From the NCBI RefSeq assembly GCF_001424485.1, contig NZ_LMQC01000003.1, forward strand, positions 38,660-102,659: a stretch of 64,000 nt of DNA. Reading direction: 5' to 3'. Shown here one piece after another: positions 43,634 through 53,491 of this stretch. Numbering within the stretch: position 1 is the first letter of the stretch; every line of letters starts with the position of its first letter. Both the position numbers and the translations under genes were made by a program. The notes under the pieces are model-generated. The model did not search any database. It had not been told where the DNA came from and saw nothing but the letters and a program-made list of their open reading frames with translations. The stretch comes from Modestobacter sp. Leaf380. GTDB taxonomy: Bacteria > Actinomycetota > Actinomycetes > Mycobacteriales > Geodermatophilaceae.

Positions 43634-44907
43634 CCGCCCCCTACGAGCTGCTGGTCCGCGATCTCACCGTCGCCCGGGACCGCACCCTGCTGCTCACCGA
43701 CCTCGACGAGCCCGAGCTGCTGCGCCAGCACGACCCGCTGATGAGCCCGATGGTCTGGGACCTCGCCCACATCGGGCAGCAGGAGGACCTGTGGCTGCTG
43801 CGCGGCGGCGAGGCCGGCCGGCCCGGCGTGCTGCCGGTGCAGGTCGAGGCGCTCTACGACGCCTTCACGCACCCGCGCGCCGTCCGCGCCGCGCTGCCGC
43901 TGCTCCCGCCGGTCGAGGCCCGCGGCTACGTCGCCGCAGTCCGGGACCGGGTGCTGGACCGGATCGCCACGGCCACCCCCGACGACGACCCCTTCGACGT
44001 CGCGATGGTGGTCAGCCACGAGGAGCAGCACGGCGAGACGATGCTGCAGACCCTGCAGCTGCGCCGCGGGCCCGCCCTGCTGGGGACCGGTGCGGCGCTC
44101 CCGCCCGGGCGCCCCGGCGTGGCCGGCACCAGCGTGCTGGTGGCCGGCGGGCCGTTCGAGCTGGGCGTGGACGGCACGAGCGAGCCGTTCAGCCTGGACA
44201 ACGAGCGGCCGGCACACACCGTCGACGTCCCCGCCTTCCGGATCGGCCGGGTCCCGGTCACCAACGCCGAGTACGCCCGGTTCGTCGCCGACGGCGGCTA
44301 CACGACGGCGCGCTGGTGGTCGGCCCGCGGCTGGGCGCACGTCGCGGACGCTGGGCTGCAGCGGCCGATGTCCTGGCACGCCGACGGCACCCGGACCCGG
44401 TTCGGGGTCGTCGAGGAGGTGCCCGGCGACGAGCCGGTCCAGCACGTGACCCACTTCGAGGCGGAGGCCTACGCCACCTGGGCGGGTGCCCGGCTGCCCA
44501 CCGAGCAGGAGTGGGAGAAGGCCGCCGTCTGGGACCCGACGACCGGTCGCCGCCGCCGGTTCCCGTGGGGCGACACCGAGCCCACCCCGACGCTGGTCAA
44601 CAGCGGCGGGACGGCGCTGCGCCCGGCTCCGGTGGGCGCCTACCCGGCCGGCGCCTCCCCGTACGGCGTCGAGCAGCTGCTGGGCGACGTCTGGGAGTGG
44701 ACCGCCTCGGACTTCACCGCCTGGCCCGGCTTCACCCCGATGCTCTACGCGCAGTACTCCGAGCCGTTCTTCGGCGGCGACTACAAGGTGCTGCGCGGCG
44801 GCTCCTGGGCGGTCGGTGCCTCCGTGCTGCGGCCCAGCTTCCGCAACTGGGACCACCTGCAGCGCCGCCAGGTCTTCAGCGGGTTCCGGCTGGCCTGGGA
44901 CGCGTAG
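43630..44907 (+). CDS. egtB: EgtB, hercynine sulfoxide synthase
   Basis: A 425-residue non-haem iron enzyme that joins hercynine to gamma-glutamylcysteine with O2. The N-terminal DinB domain supplies the three His iron ligands: H47 (DLAHIG) and H130/H134 (SHEEQH). The C-terminal half is an FGE-sulfatase (formylglycine-generating-like) domain: [34 protein letters not shown] and [22 protein letters not shown] 43630 overlaps the egtA stop (GTGA). The enzyme is encoded with its substrate maker EgtA, as in mycobacteria. Confidence 0.95.
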   Translation: MTAPYELLVRDLTVARDRTLLLTDLDEPELLRQHDPLMSPMVWDLAHIGQQEDLWLLRGGEAGRPGVLPVQVEALYDAFTHPRAVRAALPLLPPVEARGYVAAVRDRVLDRIATATPDDDPFDVAMVVSHEEQHGETMLQTLQLRRGPALLGTGAALPPGRPGVAGTSVLVAGGPFELGVDGTSEPFSLDNERPAHTVDVPAFRIGRVPVTNAEYARFVADGGYTTARWWSARGWAHVADAGLQRPMSWHADGTRTRFGVVEEVPGDEPVQHVTHFEAEAYATWAGARLPTEQEWEKAAVWDPTTGRRRRFPWGDTEPTPTLVNSGGTALRPAPVGAYPAGASPYGVEQLLGDVWEWTASDFTAWPGFTPMLYAQYSEPFFGGDYKVLRGGSWAVGASVLRPSFRNWDHLQRRQVFSGFRLAWDA

Positions 44908-44915
44908 GCAGCCGC

Positions 44916-45656
44916 ATGTGCAGACACCTCGCCTGGCTCGGACGACCCCGGACGCTGTCGTCCCTCGTCCTGGAACCGCCGTCGGCCCTGGTCGTGCAGT
45001 CCTACGCACCCCGCCGCCAGCGGCACGGCACCGTCAACGCCGACGGCTGGGGCGTGGGCTGGTGGGCCCCCGACCGGCCCGGGCCGGCGCGCTGGCGGTC
45101 GGCGTCCCCGCTGTGGGGCTCGGCGTCCTTCGCCTCGGTGGCGCCCGCGGTGTCCTCGCGCTGCGTGCTGGCCGCGGTCCGGTCGGCCACCGTCGGGATG
45201 CCGATCGACGAGTCCGCCGCCGCACCGTTCACCGACGGCCGGTGGCTGCTCTCGCACAACGGCCGGGTCGAGCGGTCGGTGCTGCCGCCGGCCCCGGGGG
45301 CGGAGTCGGTCTGCGACAGCGCCCAGCTGGCGGCCCTCGTCTTCGCCCGCGGCCTCGACGCCCTCGGTGACGTCGTCCGGGAGGTGGGCGCCGCCGACCC
45401 GACCGCACGACTGAACCTGCTGGCCGCCGACGGCACCCGGCTGCTGGCCACCACCTGGGGCGACACCCTCTCGGTGCTGACCACCGAGGAGGGCACCGCC
45501 CTGGCCAGCGAGCCCTGGGACGACGACCCCCGCTGGACCGACGTCCCCGACCGCCACCTGGTGTCCGTCACCCCCGACGGCACCGCCCTGACGCCCCTCG
45601 ACGACGCGCCACCGACCACCCAGCACGCCACCCCAGACCCGGGAGGACCCCCATGA
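44916..45656 (+). CDS. egtC: EgtC, gamma-glutamyl hercynylcysteine sulfoxide amidohydrolase
   Basis: A 246-residue class II glutamine amidotransferase-type hydrolase. The catalytic Cys is residue 2 ([11 protein letters not shown]), which fixes the start at ATG 44916. Conserved elements are [10 protein letters not shown] and [11 protein letters not shown]. It removes the gamma-glutamyl group to leave hercynylcysteine sulfoxide. It begins 8 nt after egtB and overlaps egtD by 4 nt. Confidence 0.95.
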   Translation: MCRHLAWLGRPRTLSSLVLEPPSALVVQSYAPRRQRHGTVNADGWGVGWWAPDRPGPARWRSASPLWGSASFASVAPAVSSRCVLAAVRSATVGMPIDESAAAPFTDGRWLLSHNGRVERSVLPPAPGAESVCDSAQLAALVFARGLDALGDVVREVGAADPTARLNLLAADGTRLLATTWGDTLSVLTTEEGTALASEPWDDDPRWTDVPDRHLVSVTPDGTALTPLDDAPPTTQHATPDPGGPP

Positions 45657-46621
45657 GCTTCACCCTGACCGACCACCTCGGCCCCGTCGACGCCGGCGCC
45701 GCACTCCGCGCCGACGTCACCGCCGGCCTGACCGCGACGCCCAAGACGCTGCCGCCGACCTGGTTCTACGACGAGCGCGGCAGCGAGCTCTTCGACGACA
45801 TCACCCGGCTGCCGGAGTACTACCCGACCCGGGCCGAGCGCTCGATCCTGGACGAGCACGCCGACGAGATCGCGGTGCTGTCGGGCGCGGACACCCTGGT
45901 CGAGCTCGGCAGCGGGACGTCGGAGAAGACCCGGCTGCTGCTCACCGCGCTGACCACGGCCGGTACGCTGCGCCGCTTCGTGCCCTTCGACGTCGACCCG
46001 TCCGTCCTGCGGCACGCCGGCGCGGTCATCGGCGAGGAGTTCCCCGACCTCGCCGTGGACGCCGCGGTCGGCGACTTCACCCAGCACCTGGGCGAACTGC
46101 CCCGGGAGGGACGGCGGCTGGTCGCCTTCCTGGGCTCGACCATCGGCAACCTGGAGCCGGGCCCGCGGGCGGCGTTCCTGACCTCGGTCGGGGCGATGCT
46201 GGACCCCGGCGACTGGTTCCTGCTGGGCACCGACCTGGTCAAGGACACCGACCGGCTGGTCGCCGCCTACGACGACGCCGCCGGGGTGACCGCGGCGTTC
46301 AACAAGAACGTCCTCGCCGTGGTCAACCGGGAGCTCAAGGCCGACGTCGACCTGGACGCCTTCGACCACGTCGCCCGCTGGGACGCCGGGAACAGCTGGG
46401 TCGAGATGCTGCTGCGCTCCCGCCGCGACCAGGTCGTGCACGTGGCCGGCCTGGACCTGGACGTGCCGTTCGCCGCCGGGGAGGACCTGCGCACCGAGGT
46501 GTCGACCAAGTTCCGGGTCGAGCAGGTGGTCGCCGAGCTGGACGCCGCCGGGCTGCGGGCGGCGGAGACCTGGACCGACCCCGACGGCGACTTCGCCGTC
46601 ACCCTGGCGACACCCCGGTAG
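45653..46621 (+). CDS. egtD: EgtD, histidine N-alpha-methyltransferase
   Basis: A 322-residue SAM-dependent methyltransferase that trimethylates histidine to hercynine, the first step of ergothioneine synthesis. Family features: [29 protein letters not shown], the SAM loop [27 protein letters not shown] and [21 protein letters not shown] 45653 forms ATGA with the egtC stop, and GGAGG lies 7 nt upstream. Confidence 0.95.
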   Translation: MSFTLTDHLGPVDAGAALRADVTAGLTATPKTLPPTWFYDERGSELFDDITRLPEYYPTRAERSILDEHADEIAVLSGADTLVELGSGTSEKTRLLLTALTTAGTLRRFVPFDVDPSVLRHAGAVIGEEFPDLAVDAAVGDFTQHLGELPREGRRLVAFLGSTIGNLEPGPRAAFLTSVGAMLDPGDWFLLGTDLVKDTDRLVAAYDDAAGVTAAFNKNVLAVVNRELKADVDLDAFDHVARWDAGNSWVEMLLRSRRDQVVHVAGLDLDVPFAAGEDLRTEVSTKFRVEQVVAELDAAGLRAAETWTDPDGDFAVTLATPR

Positions 46622-46661
46622 CCCGCGTCCCGGCGGCGCGCACGCCAGGGAGGATGGCCGC

Positions 46662-47771
46662 GTGACGGACCTCCCCCTCCCAGAGCTGGGCGCCGCCTGG
46701 CGGGCCGCCCGGCCCCGGCCGGCCGGCGTGCACCTGGACTCCGCGGCGTGCAGCCGGCAGTCGGTCAAGGTCCTCGACGCCGTCGCGCACCACGCCCGGC
46801 ACGAGGCCGAGGTCGGCGGCTACCAGGCCGAGGCGTCGGCGGAGACGCTGCTGCAGCAGGGCCGGTCCGTGCTGGGCGGGCTGGTCGGGATGGCCGCCGC
46901 CGACGTCGCCTTCACCGAGTCCGCGAGCTCGGCAGTGCGCGTCCTCTTCGCGGCGTGGCCGCTGCCGGCCGGGTCGCGGGTCGGGGTGCTGCCCGGGGAG
47001 TACCACGGCAACCTCGCCGCGATCCTGTACGCCGGGCTCGTCCCCGAGGCGCTGCCGGCCGACGACCTGGGCCGGGTCGACGTCGAGGCGCTGGCCCGGC
47101 TGCTGCGCTCAGACCCGCCGGCCGCGGTGCACCTGACCGTGGTCGCCAGCCACCGCGCCGTGGTCCAGCCGGTGGTGGAGGTGTCCCGGCTGTGCCGGGC
47201 GACCGGGGTCCCGCTGGTCCTCGACGTCGCGCAGGCGCTGGGTCAGGTCGACTGCGACGTGCGCGCCGACGCCGTCTACGGCACCTCCCGGAAGTGGCTG
47301 GCCGGCCCCCGGGGGGTCGGCTTCCTGGTGCTGCGCCCGGCGTTCCGCGCCGGGCTCGTCCCGGTCCAGGGCGACCCGGCCGACGTGCTGTCCTTCGAGA
47401 CCCACGACGCGCACGTGGCCGGCCGGGTCGGCCTGACCCTGGCGATCGGCGAGCACCTGGCCGCCGGCCCGGCCGCGGTCCGGGCGCGGCTGGCCGGCGT
47501 CGGCCGCGCCGTCCGGGAGCGGGTGGACGGCGTCGCGGGCTGGCGGGTGGTCGAGCCGTTCGGCGAGCCGACAGCGGCCACCACGCTGGTCCCGCCCGAC
47601 GGCGTCGACGTCGCCGGGACCGTGGCCCGGCTGCGGGCCGAGCACGGCGTGGTCACCACGGCCTGCCTGCCGGCCCGGGCGCCCGGGGAACTGACCGGCC
47701 CGGTGCTGCGGGTGTCCCCGCACCTGGACGTGACCGACGCCGACCTGGAGACCCTGGCCGCCGCGCTCTGA
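46662..47771 (+). CDS. egtE: EgtE, hercynylcysteine sulfoxide lyase
   Basis: A 369-residue PLP enzyme of the aminotransferase class V fold that cleaves hercynylcysteine sulfoxide to ergothioneine. The Schiff-base Lys is K211 in GTSRKWLAGPRGVGFL; LDVAQALGQVDCD and SFETHDAHVAGRVGL are further family segments. GTG 46662 follows GGGAGG (46649-46654), 7 nt away, and 40 bp separate it from egtD. With egtA-D the pathway is complete. A 15-bp sequence that includes the stop codon is duplicated directly downstream. Confidence 0.93.
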   Translation: MTDLPLPELGAAWRAARPRPAGVHLDSAACSRQSVKVLDAVAHHARHEAEVGGYQAEASAETLLQQGRSVLGGLVGMAAADVAFTESASSAVRVLFAAWPLPAGSRVGVLPGEYHGNLAAILYAGLVPEALPADDLGRVDVEALARLLRSDPPAAVHLTVVASHRAVVQPVVEVSRLCRATGVPLVLDVAQALGQVDCDVRADAVYGTSRKWLAGPRGVGFLVLRPAFRAGLVPVQGDPADVLSFETHDAHVAGRVGLTLAIGEHLAAGPAAVRARLAGVGRAVRERVDGVAGWRVVEPFGEPTAATTLVPPDGVDVAGTVARLRAEHGVVTTACLPARAPGELTGPVLRVSPHLDVTDADLETLAAAL

Positions 47772-47802
47772 CCCCCCGCGCTCTGACCCCCCGCGCTCGA
47801 CC
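47761..47802 (+). repeat. 15-bp tandem duplication spanning the egtE stop codon
   Basis: CCGCGCTCTGACCCC occurs at 47761-47775 and again at 47776-47790, followed by a partial third copy. The egtE stop codon is inside the first copy. The repeat does not alter the protein. Confidence 0.85.
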
Positions 47803-47803
47803 C

Positions 47804-49192
47804 TCAGGCCTGCAGGCGGGCCGAGACGCGACGGTGCACGGCCAGCTGCTCGTCGAGCCCGGCGTGCACCGGGACGCCGTCCTCGACGACGAACCGCCCG
47901 GCGACGACGGTGTGCCGCGGGGAGACCGGCCCGCAGCGCAGCCAGGCCTCCACCGGGTCGGACAGAGCACCGGCGAACCGGACGCCCTCCAGCGGCCAGA
48001 CGACGAGGTCACCGCAGGCACCCACCGACAGCTCGCCGATCTCCCCGGCCCGGCCCAGGCAGGCCGCTCCCCCGCGGGTGGCGACCTCCAGCGCGTCCCG
48101 GGCGGACATCGCGGCGGCGCCGTGGCGCAGCTTGCCCTGCAGCATCGCGGTGCGGGCCTCCAGCCACAGCGACGCCGAGTCCGCCGACGCCGACCCGTCC
48201 ACACCCAGCCCGACCGGCGCCCCGGCCGCCCGCAGCTCGGCCACCGGGGACAGCCCGGAGCCCAGGATCATGTTGGACGACGGGCAGTGCGCCGCCCCGA
48301 CCCCGGCGGCGCCCAGCCGGACGACCTCGGAGGCGTCGGGCCAGACCACGTGCGCGAGCCAGGACCGGTCGGTCAGGCAGCCGACGTCCTCCAGGTAGTC
48401 GACCGGCCGGCGGCCGAAGGTCTCCAGGCAGAAGGCGTCCTCGTCCTGGGTCTCGCACAGGTGGGTGTGCAGCCGGACGTCGAGCCGCTCGGCCAGCTCC
48501 GCGGTCTGTCGCATCAGCGCGGTGGAGACGCTGAACGGCGAGCACGGGGCCAGCGCGATCCGGGTCATCGCGTGCGGTGACCGGTCGTGGTGCAGGCCGA
48601 CCAGCCGCTCGGAGTCCGCGAGGATCGTGTCGTCGTCCTGCACGACGGAGTCCGGTGGCAGCCCGCCGTCCTTGACCGACAGCGACATCGAGCCCCGGGT
48701 GGGGTGGAACCGCATGCCCAGGTCGCGGGCCGCCCGGACCTCGGCGGTGATCAGGTCCCCGGCGCCGGCGGGGTGCACGTAGGAGTGGTCGGTGGAGGTG
48801 GTGCAGCCGCCCAGCGCGAGCTCGGTGAGCCCGACGAACGTGCTGGTGTAGACCGCCTCCTCGTCGAGCCGGGCCCACAGCGGGTACAGCGTCACCAGCC
48901 ACTCGAAGAGCCCGCCGGTCAGCGCGGGGGCGTAGGCGCGGGTCAGGTTCTGGTACAGGTGGTGGTGGGTGTTGACCAGGCCCGGGGTGACCAGGCAGCC
49001 GCGCGCGTCCACCCGCCGCAGCGCCTCGGGCTTCGGGTCGGCGGGCCCGCCGACCGCCGTCACCACCCCGTCGGTGACGGCCACCCAGCCGCCGGCGATC
49101 TCGGCGCGGGCCTCGTCCACGGTGGCCAGCAGGTCGGCGTCGTGGACCAGCAGGTCGGCGGGGCGGGCCGGTGCGGGGGTGGGTGCGGACAT
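47804..49192 (-). CDS. 8-oxoguanine deaminase (amidohydrolase family)
   Basis: A 462-residue TIM-barrel amidohydrolase. Metal motif NTHHHLYQNLTRAYAPAL is close to that of characterised 8-oxoguanine deaminases; other ligands are His in RLHTHLCETQDE and WLAHVVWPD, and Asp in GLGVDGSASADS. ALAPCSPFSVS is also typical. It should convert 8-oxoguanine to urate plus ammonia, or act on a related purine or triazine. ATG 49192 is the start. It is divergent from the xanthine dehydrogenase genes with a palindrome between, which suggests common control in purine breakdown. Confidence 0.9.
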   Translation of the reverse strand: MSAPTPAPARPADLLVHDADLLATVDEARAEIAGGWVAVTDGVVTAVGGPADPKPEALRRVDARGCLVTPGLVNTHHHLYQNLTRAYAPALTGGLFEWLVTLYPLWARLDEEAVYTSTFVGLTELALGGCTTSTDHSYVHPAGAGDLITAEVRAARDLGMRFHPTRGSMSLSVKDGGLPPDSVVQDDDTILADSERLVGLHHDRSPHAMTRIALAPCSPFSVSTALMRQTAELAERLDVRLHTHLCETQDEDAFCLETFGRRPVDYLEDVGCLTDRSWLAHVVWPDASEVVRLGAAGVGAAHCPSSNMILGSGLSPVAELRAAGAPVGLGVDGSASADSASLWLEARTAMLQGKLRHGAAAMSARDALEVATRGGAACLGRAGEIGELSVGACGDLVVWPLEGVRFAGALSDPVEAWLRCGPVSPRHTVVAGRFVVEDGVPVHAGLDEQLAVHRRVSARLQA

Positions 49193-49218
49193 GCCCGCAT
49201 CCTGCCGTCCGCTCGTTG

Positions 49219-49231
49219 CGACACGGTGTCG
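49219..49231. promoter_or_regulatory. Palindrome between the 8-oxoguanine deaminase and xanthine dehydrogenase genes
   Basis: CGACAC-G-GTGTCG, flanked by TTG on the left and, three bases out, CAA on the right. It lies in the 94-bp divergent gap and is a reasonable operator for a shared purine-responsive regulator. Confidence 0.45.
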
Positions 49232-49286
49232 TGACAATCCCCGGTTACGGTCGGCTGGCTGTCCGTGCTGACCGAGAGGTTCCCGA

Positions 49287-50123
49287 GTGCTGCTCGCCGC
49301 ACCCCGCTTCGCCCTCCCCGAGACCCTCGGTGAGGCGATCACCGCCCTGGCCGACCGCCCGGACGCCACCGTCGTGGCCGGCGGCACCGAGGTCATGCCG
49401 GACCTGCTGTGGCGCACCCGCCGGGCCGAGGGCTTCGTGTCGCTGCGCCGGGTCCGCGAGCTGCGCGGCGTCACCACCACCGACGACGAGCTGGTGGTCG
49501 CCGCCGGCACCCCGGTGGCCGCGTTGATCCACGTGGAACACCGCGCCCTGGCCGCCGCCGCGACGTCGCTGGGCACACCGCTGGTGCGCACCGAGGCCAC
49601 GATCGGCGGCAACGTGATGAGCGCGCTGCCCTACCGGAACCTGCTGCCGGCCCTGCTCGCCGCGGACGCCGCCCTGGAGCTGACCGGCCCCGGCGGCACC
49701 CGCACCGTGCCCTTCGACGGCTTCGTCACCGCACCCGGCGTCACCGCGATCGGCCCCGGCGAGCTGCTCACCGCCCTCCGGCTGCCCCGGCACCGCGGCT
49801 TCGCCGACTACGCCAAGGTCGGCCGGCGCAACGCCCAGTTCGTCGCCACCGCCTCCGTCGCCGCCGTCGCCGCGGCCGGCCGGGTCCGGCTCGCGTTCGG
49901 CAACGCCGGCCCCACCCCGGTCCGCTCGGACGCCGTCGACGCCGTCGCCACCGCACTGCTGGACGGCACCGCCACCCCCGAGGAGCTGAGAGCCGCCGTG
50001 GACGCCGCCGTGGACCCGCCCACCGACCCCGTCGCCTCGGCCGAGTACCGGCGGCACGCCCTGGGCGTGCTGGCCGTACGGCTCGTCGTCCGCGCCCAGG
50101 TCGACGCCGGACTGGGGTCCTGA
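49287..50123 (+). CDS. Xanthine dehydrogenase-type FAD-binding subunit
   Basis: A 278-residue flavoprotein subunit (CoxM/XdhB type). The FAD loops are VVAGGTEVMPDLLW and TIGGNVMSALPYRNLLPALLA; DYAKVGRRNAQFVATASVAA is in the C-terminal domain. It passes electrons from the FeS subunit to NAD or oxygen. GTG 49287 is preceded by GAGAGG. Its stop shares a base with the start of the FeS subunit (TGATG). Confidence 0.93.
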   Translation: MLLAAPRFALPETLGEAITALADRPDATVVAGGTEVMPDLLWRTRRAEGFVSLRRVRELRGVTTTDDELVVAAGTPVAALIHVEHRALAAAATSLGTPLVRTEATIGGNVMSALPYRNLLPALLAADAALELTGPGGTRTVPFDGFVTAPGVTAIGPGELLTALRLPRHRGFADYAKVGRRNAQFVATASVAAVAAAGRVRLAFGNAGPTPVRSDAVDAVATALLDGTATPEELRAAVDAAVDPPTDPVASAEYRRHALGVLAVRLVVRAQVDAGLGS

Positions 50124-50623
50124 TGGCCGACGTGGAGTTCGAGCTGACCGTCGACGGCACCACCTCGGCCGTCGAGGCCGGGTTCAGCGAGTCGCTGCTG
50201 ACCGTGCTGCGCGACCGGCTGGGGGTGCGCGGGCCCAAGGTGGGCTGCGCGCACGGCCGGTGCGGCGCCTGCGCCGTGTCGGTGACCGTGCCCGGCGAGG
50301 ACGCCCACGTGCTGTGCGCCTGCCTGGTGCCCGCGGCGATCGTCGCCGGCTGCGCGGTGTCCACCATCGCCTCGATCAACGGCCCGGACGGCGAGCTGTC
50401 CGACGTGCAGGAGGCCTTCCTCGCCGAGGGCGCCGTGCAGTGCGGCATCTGCACCGCCGGGTTCGTCACCGCGGCCACCGAGCTGCTGGACACCAACCCC
50501 GACCCGACCCGCGAGGAGATCGAGGGCGCGCTGTACGGCAACCTGTGCCGCTGCACCGGCTACGGCCGGATCGTCGCCGCCGTCGAGGCGGCCGCGGCCG
50601 GACGCCGGGAGGCGACGTCGTGA
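50123..50623 (+). CDS. Xanthine dehydrogenase-type 2Fe-2S subunit
   Basis: A 166-residue protein with two 2Fe-2S clusters: the plant-type site GCAHGRCGACAVSV plus the distal Cys in HVLCACLV, and the C-terminal helical domain with AVQCGICTAGF and NLCRCTGYGRI. This is the CoxS/XdhC type. ATG 50123. The stop overlaps the molybdenum subunit start by 4 nt (GTGA). Confidence 0.95.
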   Translation: MADVEFELTVDGTTSAVEAGFSESLLTVLRDRLGVRGPKVGCAHGRCGACAVSVTVPGEDAHVLCACLVPAAIVAGCAVSTIASINGPDGELSDVQEAFLAEGAVQCGICTAGFVTAATELLDTNPDPTREEIEGALYGNLCRCTGYGRIVAAVEAAAAGRREATS

Positions 50624-52977
50624 CCGGCGGCATCGGCGAGTCGGTCCGGCGCCCCGACGGCCCGGCCAAGGTGCGCGGGGAGTTCGTCTACGCCGGTGAC
50701 CTCACCGCCGACGACGTGCTGGTCGGCGTCACGGTCCGCTCCCCGCACCCGCACGCGCGCATCACCCGCATCGACACCACCGCGGCCCGCGCGACCGACG
50801 GGGTGCACGCGGTGCTCACCGCCGACGACGTGCCGGGCGACCCGTGGTTCGGCCTGACCATGCGCGACGAGCCGGTCCTCGCCGGGGACGTCGTCCGCTA
50901 CGCCGGGGAGCCGGTCGTCGCGCTGGCCGCCGTGGACGCCGCCACCGCCCGCCGGGCCGCGCGGGCCGTCGTCGTCGAGTACGAGGTGCTGCCCGCCGTC
51001 ACCGACCCCGAGGTCGCGCTGACGGCGCCGCCGCTGCACCCGCAGGCGCACCCGGAGGGCAACGTCTACCGGCACGTCGCCTACACCTGCGGCGACCCGG
51101 ACGCCCGGGGCGTCGTCACGGTGGAGAACACCTACCGGATCGGCATGCAGGACCCGGCGTTCCTCGCCCCCGAGGCCGGGATGGCCACCCCACTGCCCGG
51201 CGGCGGGGTGCTGCTGGAGGTGGCCACCCAGTGGCTGCACTCGGACCAGCAGCAGGTCGCCCGGGCCCTGGGCCTGCCCCCCGAGCAGGTCGAGGTCCGG
51301 CTCGCCGGCGTCGGCGGCGCGTTCGGCGGCCGCGAGGACGTCACCCTGCACACCCACGCCTGCCTGCTCGCGCTGGCCACCGGCCGCCCGGTGCGGGTCG
51401 AGTACACCCGCGAGGAGTCCTTCCTGGGCCACCGCCAGCGCCACCCGGGCACGATCTGGCTGCGGCACAGCGCGGACGCCGACGGCACGATCGTCGCCGT
51501 CGAGGGCCGGGTGCTGCTGGACGGCGGGGCCTACGCCTCCACCTCACCGGTCGTCATCACCAACACCGTGACCCTGCTGCAGGGGCCCTACCGGGTGCCC
51601 AACGGCCGTTTCGAGGGCTCCTCGGTCCGCACCCACAACCCCTCGTGCGGGGCGATGCGCGGGTTCGGCGTCCCACAGGCGGCGTTCGCGCACGAGGCGC
51701 AGCTCGACGCGCTGGCCGCCGCACTCGGCCTGGACCCGCTGGAGGTGCGGCTGCGCAACGCGCTGCGCCGGGGCGACGTCGCCACCTTCGGGCAGACCCT
51801 CGACGCACCCACCCCGGTGCGCGAGGTCATCGAGGGCGTCCGGGACCTGCCGCTGCCCACCGGACCGGCCAAGGCGCCCGGCGGCGTCGGCCGGGCCGCC
51901 GAGGGCGGCACCGTCCGGCGCGGCGTCGGCTACGCGGTCACCATCAAGAACCTGGCCTTCAGCGAGGGCCACACCGACGAGTCGACGGCGACGGTCTCGC
52001 TGCGCGACGGGCACGCCACCGTGCACTGCGCCTGCGCGGAGGTCGGCCAGGGCTTCGTCACCGTGGCCGAGCAGATCGCCCGCACCGTGCTGGGCGCGAC
52101 GACGGTGACCGTCACCCAGCCCGACACCCTCATCGCCTCGGCCGGGTCCACCTCGGCGTCCCGGCAGACGATGGCCTCGGGCACCGCGGTGCACCGGGCC
52201 TGCGAGGTCGTCCGGGACCGGCTGCTGGCCCGGGTCGCCCGGGCCGGCGACCTGGACCCCGCCACGCTCTCCATCGCCGGCACGACGGTCTGCGCCGCCG
52301 GCCGCCCGCTCACCGAGGTCGCCGACGCCGCACCCGGGCACACCGTGCGGGCCACCGAGCACTTCGCCCACCCGGACACGTACCCGCTGGGCTCCACCGA
52401 GGGCGGCATGTACGTCGGCTTCGGCTTCTCCGCCCAGCGCGCCGTCGTCGACGTGGACGTGGACCTCGGGCTGGTGAGCGTCGTGCAGATCGCCTCCTGC
52501 CAGGACGTCGGCACCGTCGTGAACCCGACCCAGCTGCTAGGCCAGATCGAGGGCGGCATCGTGCAGGGCATGGGCCTGGCGCTGATGGAGGAGGTGGTCG
52601 TCGTCGACGGGCTGATCACCAACCCGCACTTCGAGGGCTACCTGATCCCGACGATCGTGGACGCCCCGGAGGTCGTCTCCACCTACGTCACCGACCCCGA
52701 GCCGGGGATGCCACACGGCTGGAAGGGCGTCGGCGAGCCCCCGTTGTGCACCGCGGTGCCGGCGGTGGCTGCGGCCGTCCGCGCGGCGACCGGGCTGCCG
52801 CTGCCGGCGGTGCCGATCAAGCCCGAGCACATCGCCCTGGGCCTGGGCAGCACCCCGACGGTCACCTGGACGACGCCGCGGCCGGCGGCACCGTCGTCCC
52901 CGGGCCGGGCGGTGGTCGAGCTGGACCCCACCGACCGCACCGGCACCTGGGACGCCGAAGGCGCCACCGGGGCCTGA
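50620..52977 (+). CDS. Xanthine dehydrogenase-type molybdopterin-binding subunit
   Basis: A 785-residue molybdenum subunit (CoxL/XdhA type). It opens with the hammerhead domain (RRPDGPAKVRGEFVYAGD) and contains GVGGAFGGRED, MRGFGVPQAAFA, HCACAEVGQG, and near the C-terminus the active-site segment GWKGVGEPPLCTAVPAV with the catalytic Glu. The AYRXSFR signature of CO dehydrogenase is not seen, which with the neighbours favours a purine hydroxylase. GTG 50620. A terminator follows after 44 nt. Confidence 0.93.
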   Translation: MTGGIGESVRRPDGPAKVRGEFVYAGDLTADDVLVGVTVRSPHPHARITRIDTTAARATDGVHAVLTADDVPGDPWFGLTMRDEPVLAGDVVRYAGEPVVALAAVDAATARRAARAVVVEYEVLPAVTDPEVALTAPPLHPQAHPEGNVYRHVAYTCGDPDARGVVTVENTYRIGMQDPAFLAPEAGMATPLPGGGVLLEVATQWLHSDQQQVARALGLPPEQVEVRLAGVGGAFGGREDVTLHTHACLLALATGRPVRVEYTREESFLGHRQRHPGTIWLRHSADADGTIVAVEGRVLLDGGAYASTSPVVITNTVTLLQGPYRVPNGRFEGSSVRTHNPSCGAMRGFGVPQAAFAHEAQLDALAAALGLDPLEVRLRNALRRGDVATFGQTLDAPTPVREVIEGVRDLPLPTGPAKAPGGVGRAAEGGTVRRGVGYAVTIKNLAFSEGHTDESTATVSLRDGHATVHCACAEVGQGFVTVAEQIARTVLGATTVTVTQPDTLIASAGSTSASRQTMASGTAVHRACEVVRDRLLARVARAGDLDPATLSIAGTTVCAAGRPLTEVADAAPGHTVRATEHFAHPDTYPLGSTEGGMYVGFGFSAQRAVVDVDVDLGLVSVVQIASCQDVGTVVNPTQLLGQIEGGIVQGMGLALMEEVVVVDGLITNPHFEGYLIPTIVDAPEVVSTYVTDPEPGMPHGWKGVGEPPLCTAVPAVAAAVRAATGLPLPAVPIKPEHIALGLGSTPTVTWTTPRPAAPSSPGRAVVELDPTDRTGTWDAEGATGA

Positions 52978-53021
52978 GACCGCCCGCGGCTCGGCGGGCC
53001 GACCGGGGCCTGCTCGCCCGT

Positions 53022-53051
53022 CCCGCGCCGGCCACGGCGGGCCGGCGCGGG
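53022..53051. terminator. Bidirectional terminator after the xanthine dehydrogenase genes
   Basis: CCCGCGCCGGCC (53022-53033) pairs with GGCCGGCGCGGG (53040-53051) around 6 nt. It lies between the convergent molybdenum subunit and DUF4333 genes. Confidence 0.7.
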
Positions 53052-53059
53052 AGGGAGGA

Positions 53060-53410
53060 TCAACGGGGGGTGTCGGCGACCTGGACGTCGTAGGCGACGT
53101 TGTTGCCGTCGACCGAGTTCACGGTGATGTCGACGTCGTACTCACCCTCGAGGCCGTCGGCGGTCAGCGTGCAGACGATCGCCGCGCCCTCCTCGGCGGG
53201 GAGGTCGTCCTCGCAGTCGATGTCGGGACGGACGTCGGAACCGGTCTGGTCCATGAGCTGGGTCTCGGCGCTCTCCTCGACGTCGTCGGAGTCGACCGAG
53301 CCGGCGCCGCAGGCGGACAGCGACAGGGCGAGCGCGGGGGCGGCGGCCAGGGTCAGGACCAGGCGGCGTGCGGTGCGGGTGATGGGGGCTCCTCGGTCCG
53401 TGCACAGCAC
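53060..53410 (-). CDS. DUF4333 lipoprotein
   Basis: A protein of up to 116 residues: basic start, hydrophobic stretch LVLTLAAAPALALSLSAC with lipobox Cys, then a DUF4333 domain with two Cys in DIDCEDDLP and AAIVCTL likely forming a disulfide. Exported by the Sec path and lipid-anchored; function unknown. The only normal in-frame start is GTG 53410, without a ribosome site. A GAGGAG core stands 6 nt before an in-frame ATC at 53383, so the true start is uncertain. The next gene upstream is a paralogue. Confidence 0.8.
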   Translation of the reverse strand: MLCTDRGAPITRTARRLVLTLAAAPALALSLSACGAGSVDSDDVEESAETQLMDQTGSDVRPDIDCEDDLPAEEGAAIVCTLTADGLEGEYDVDITVNSVDGNNVAYDVQVADTPR

Positions 53411-53491
53411 GGGCCGGCTGTGCGTCGGCCCAGAACGTATCGGCAGCTGGAGGCCGGGGGCCGCCGGACACGACGGCCCCGTCCGACCAGG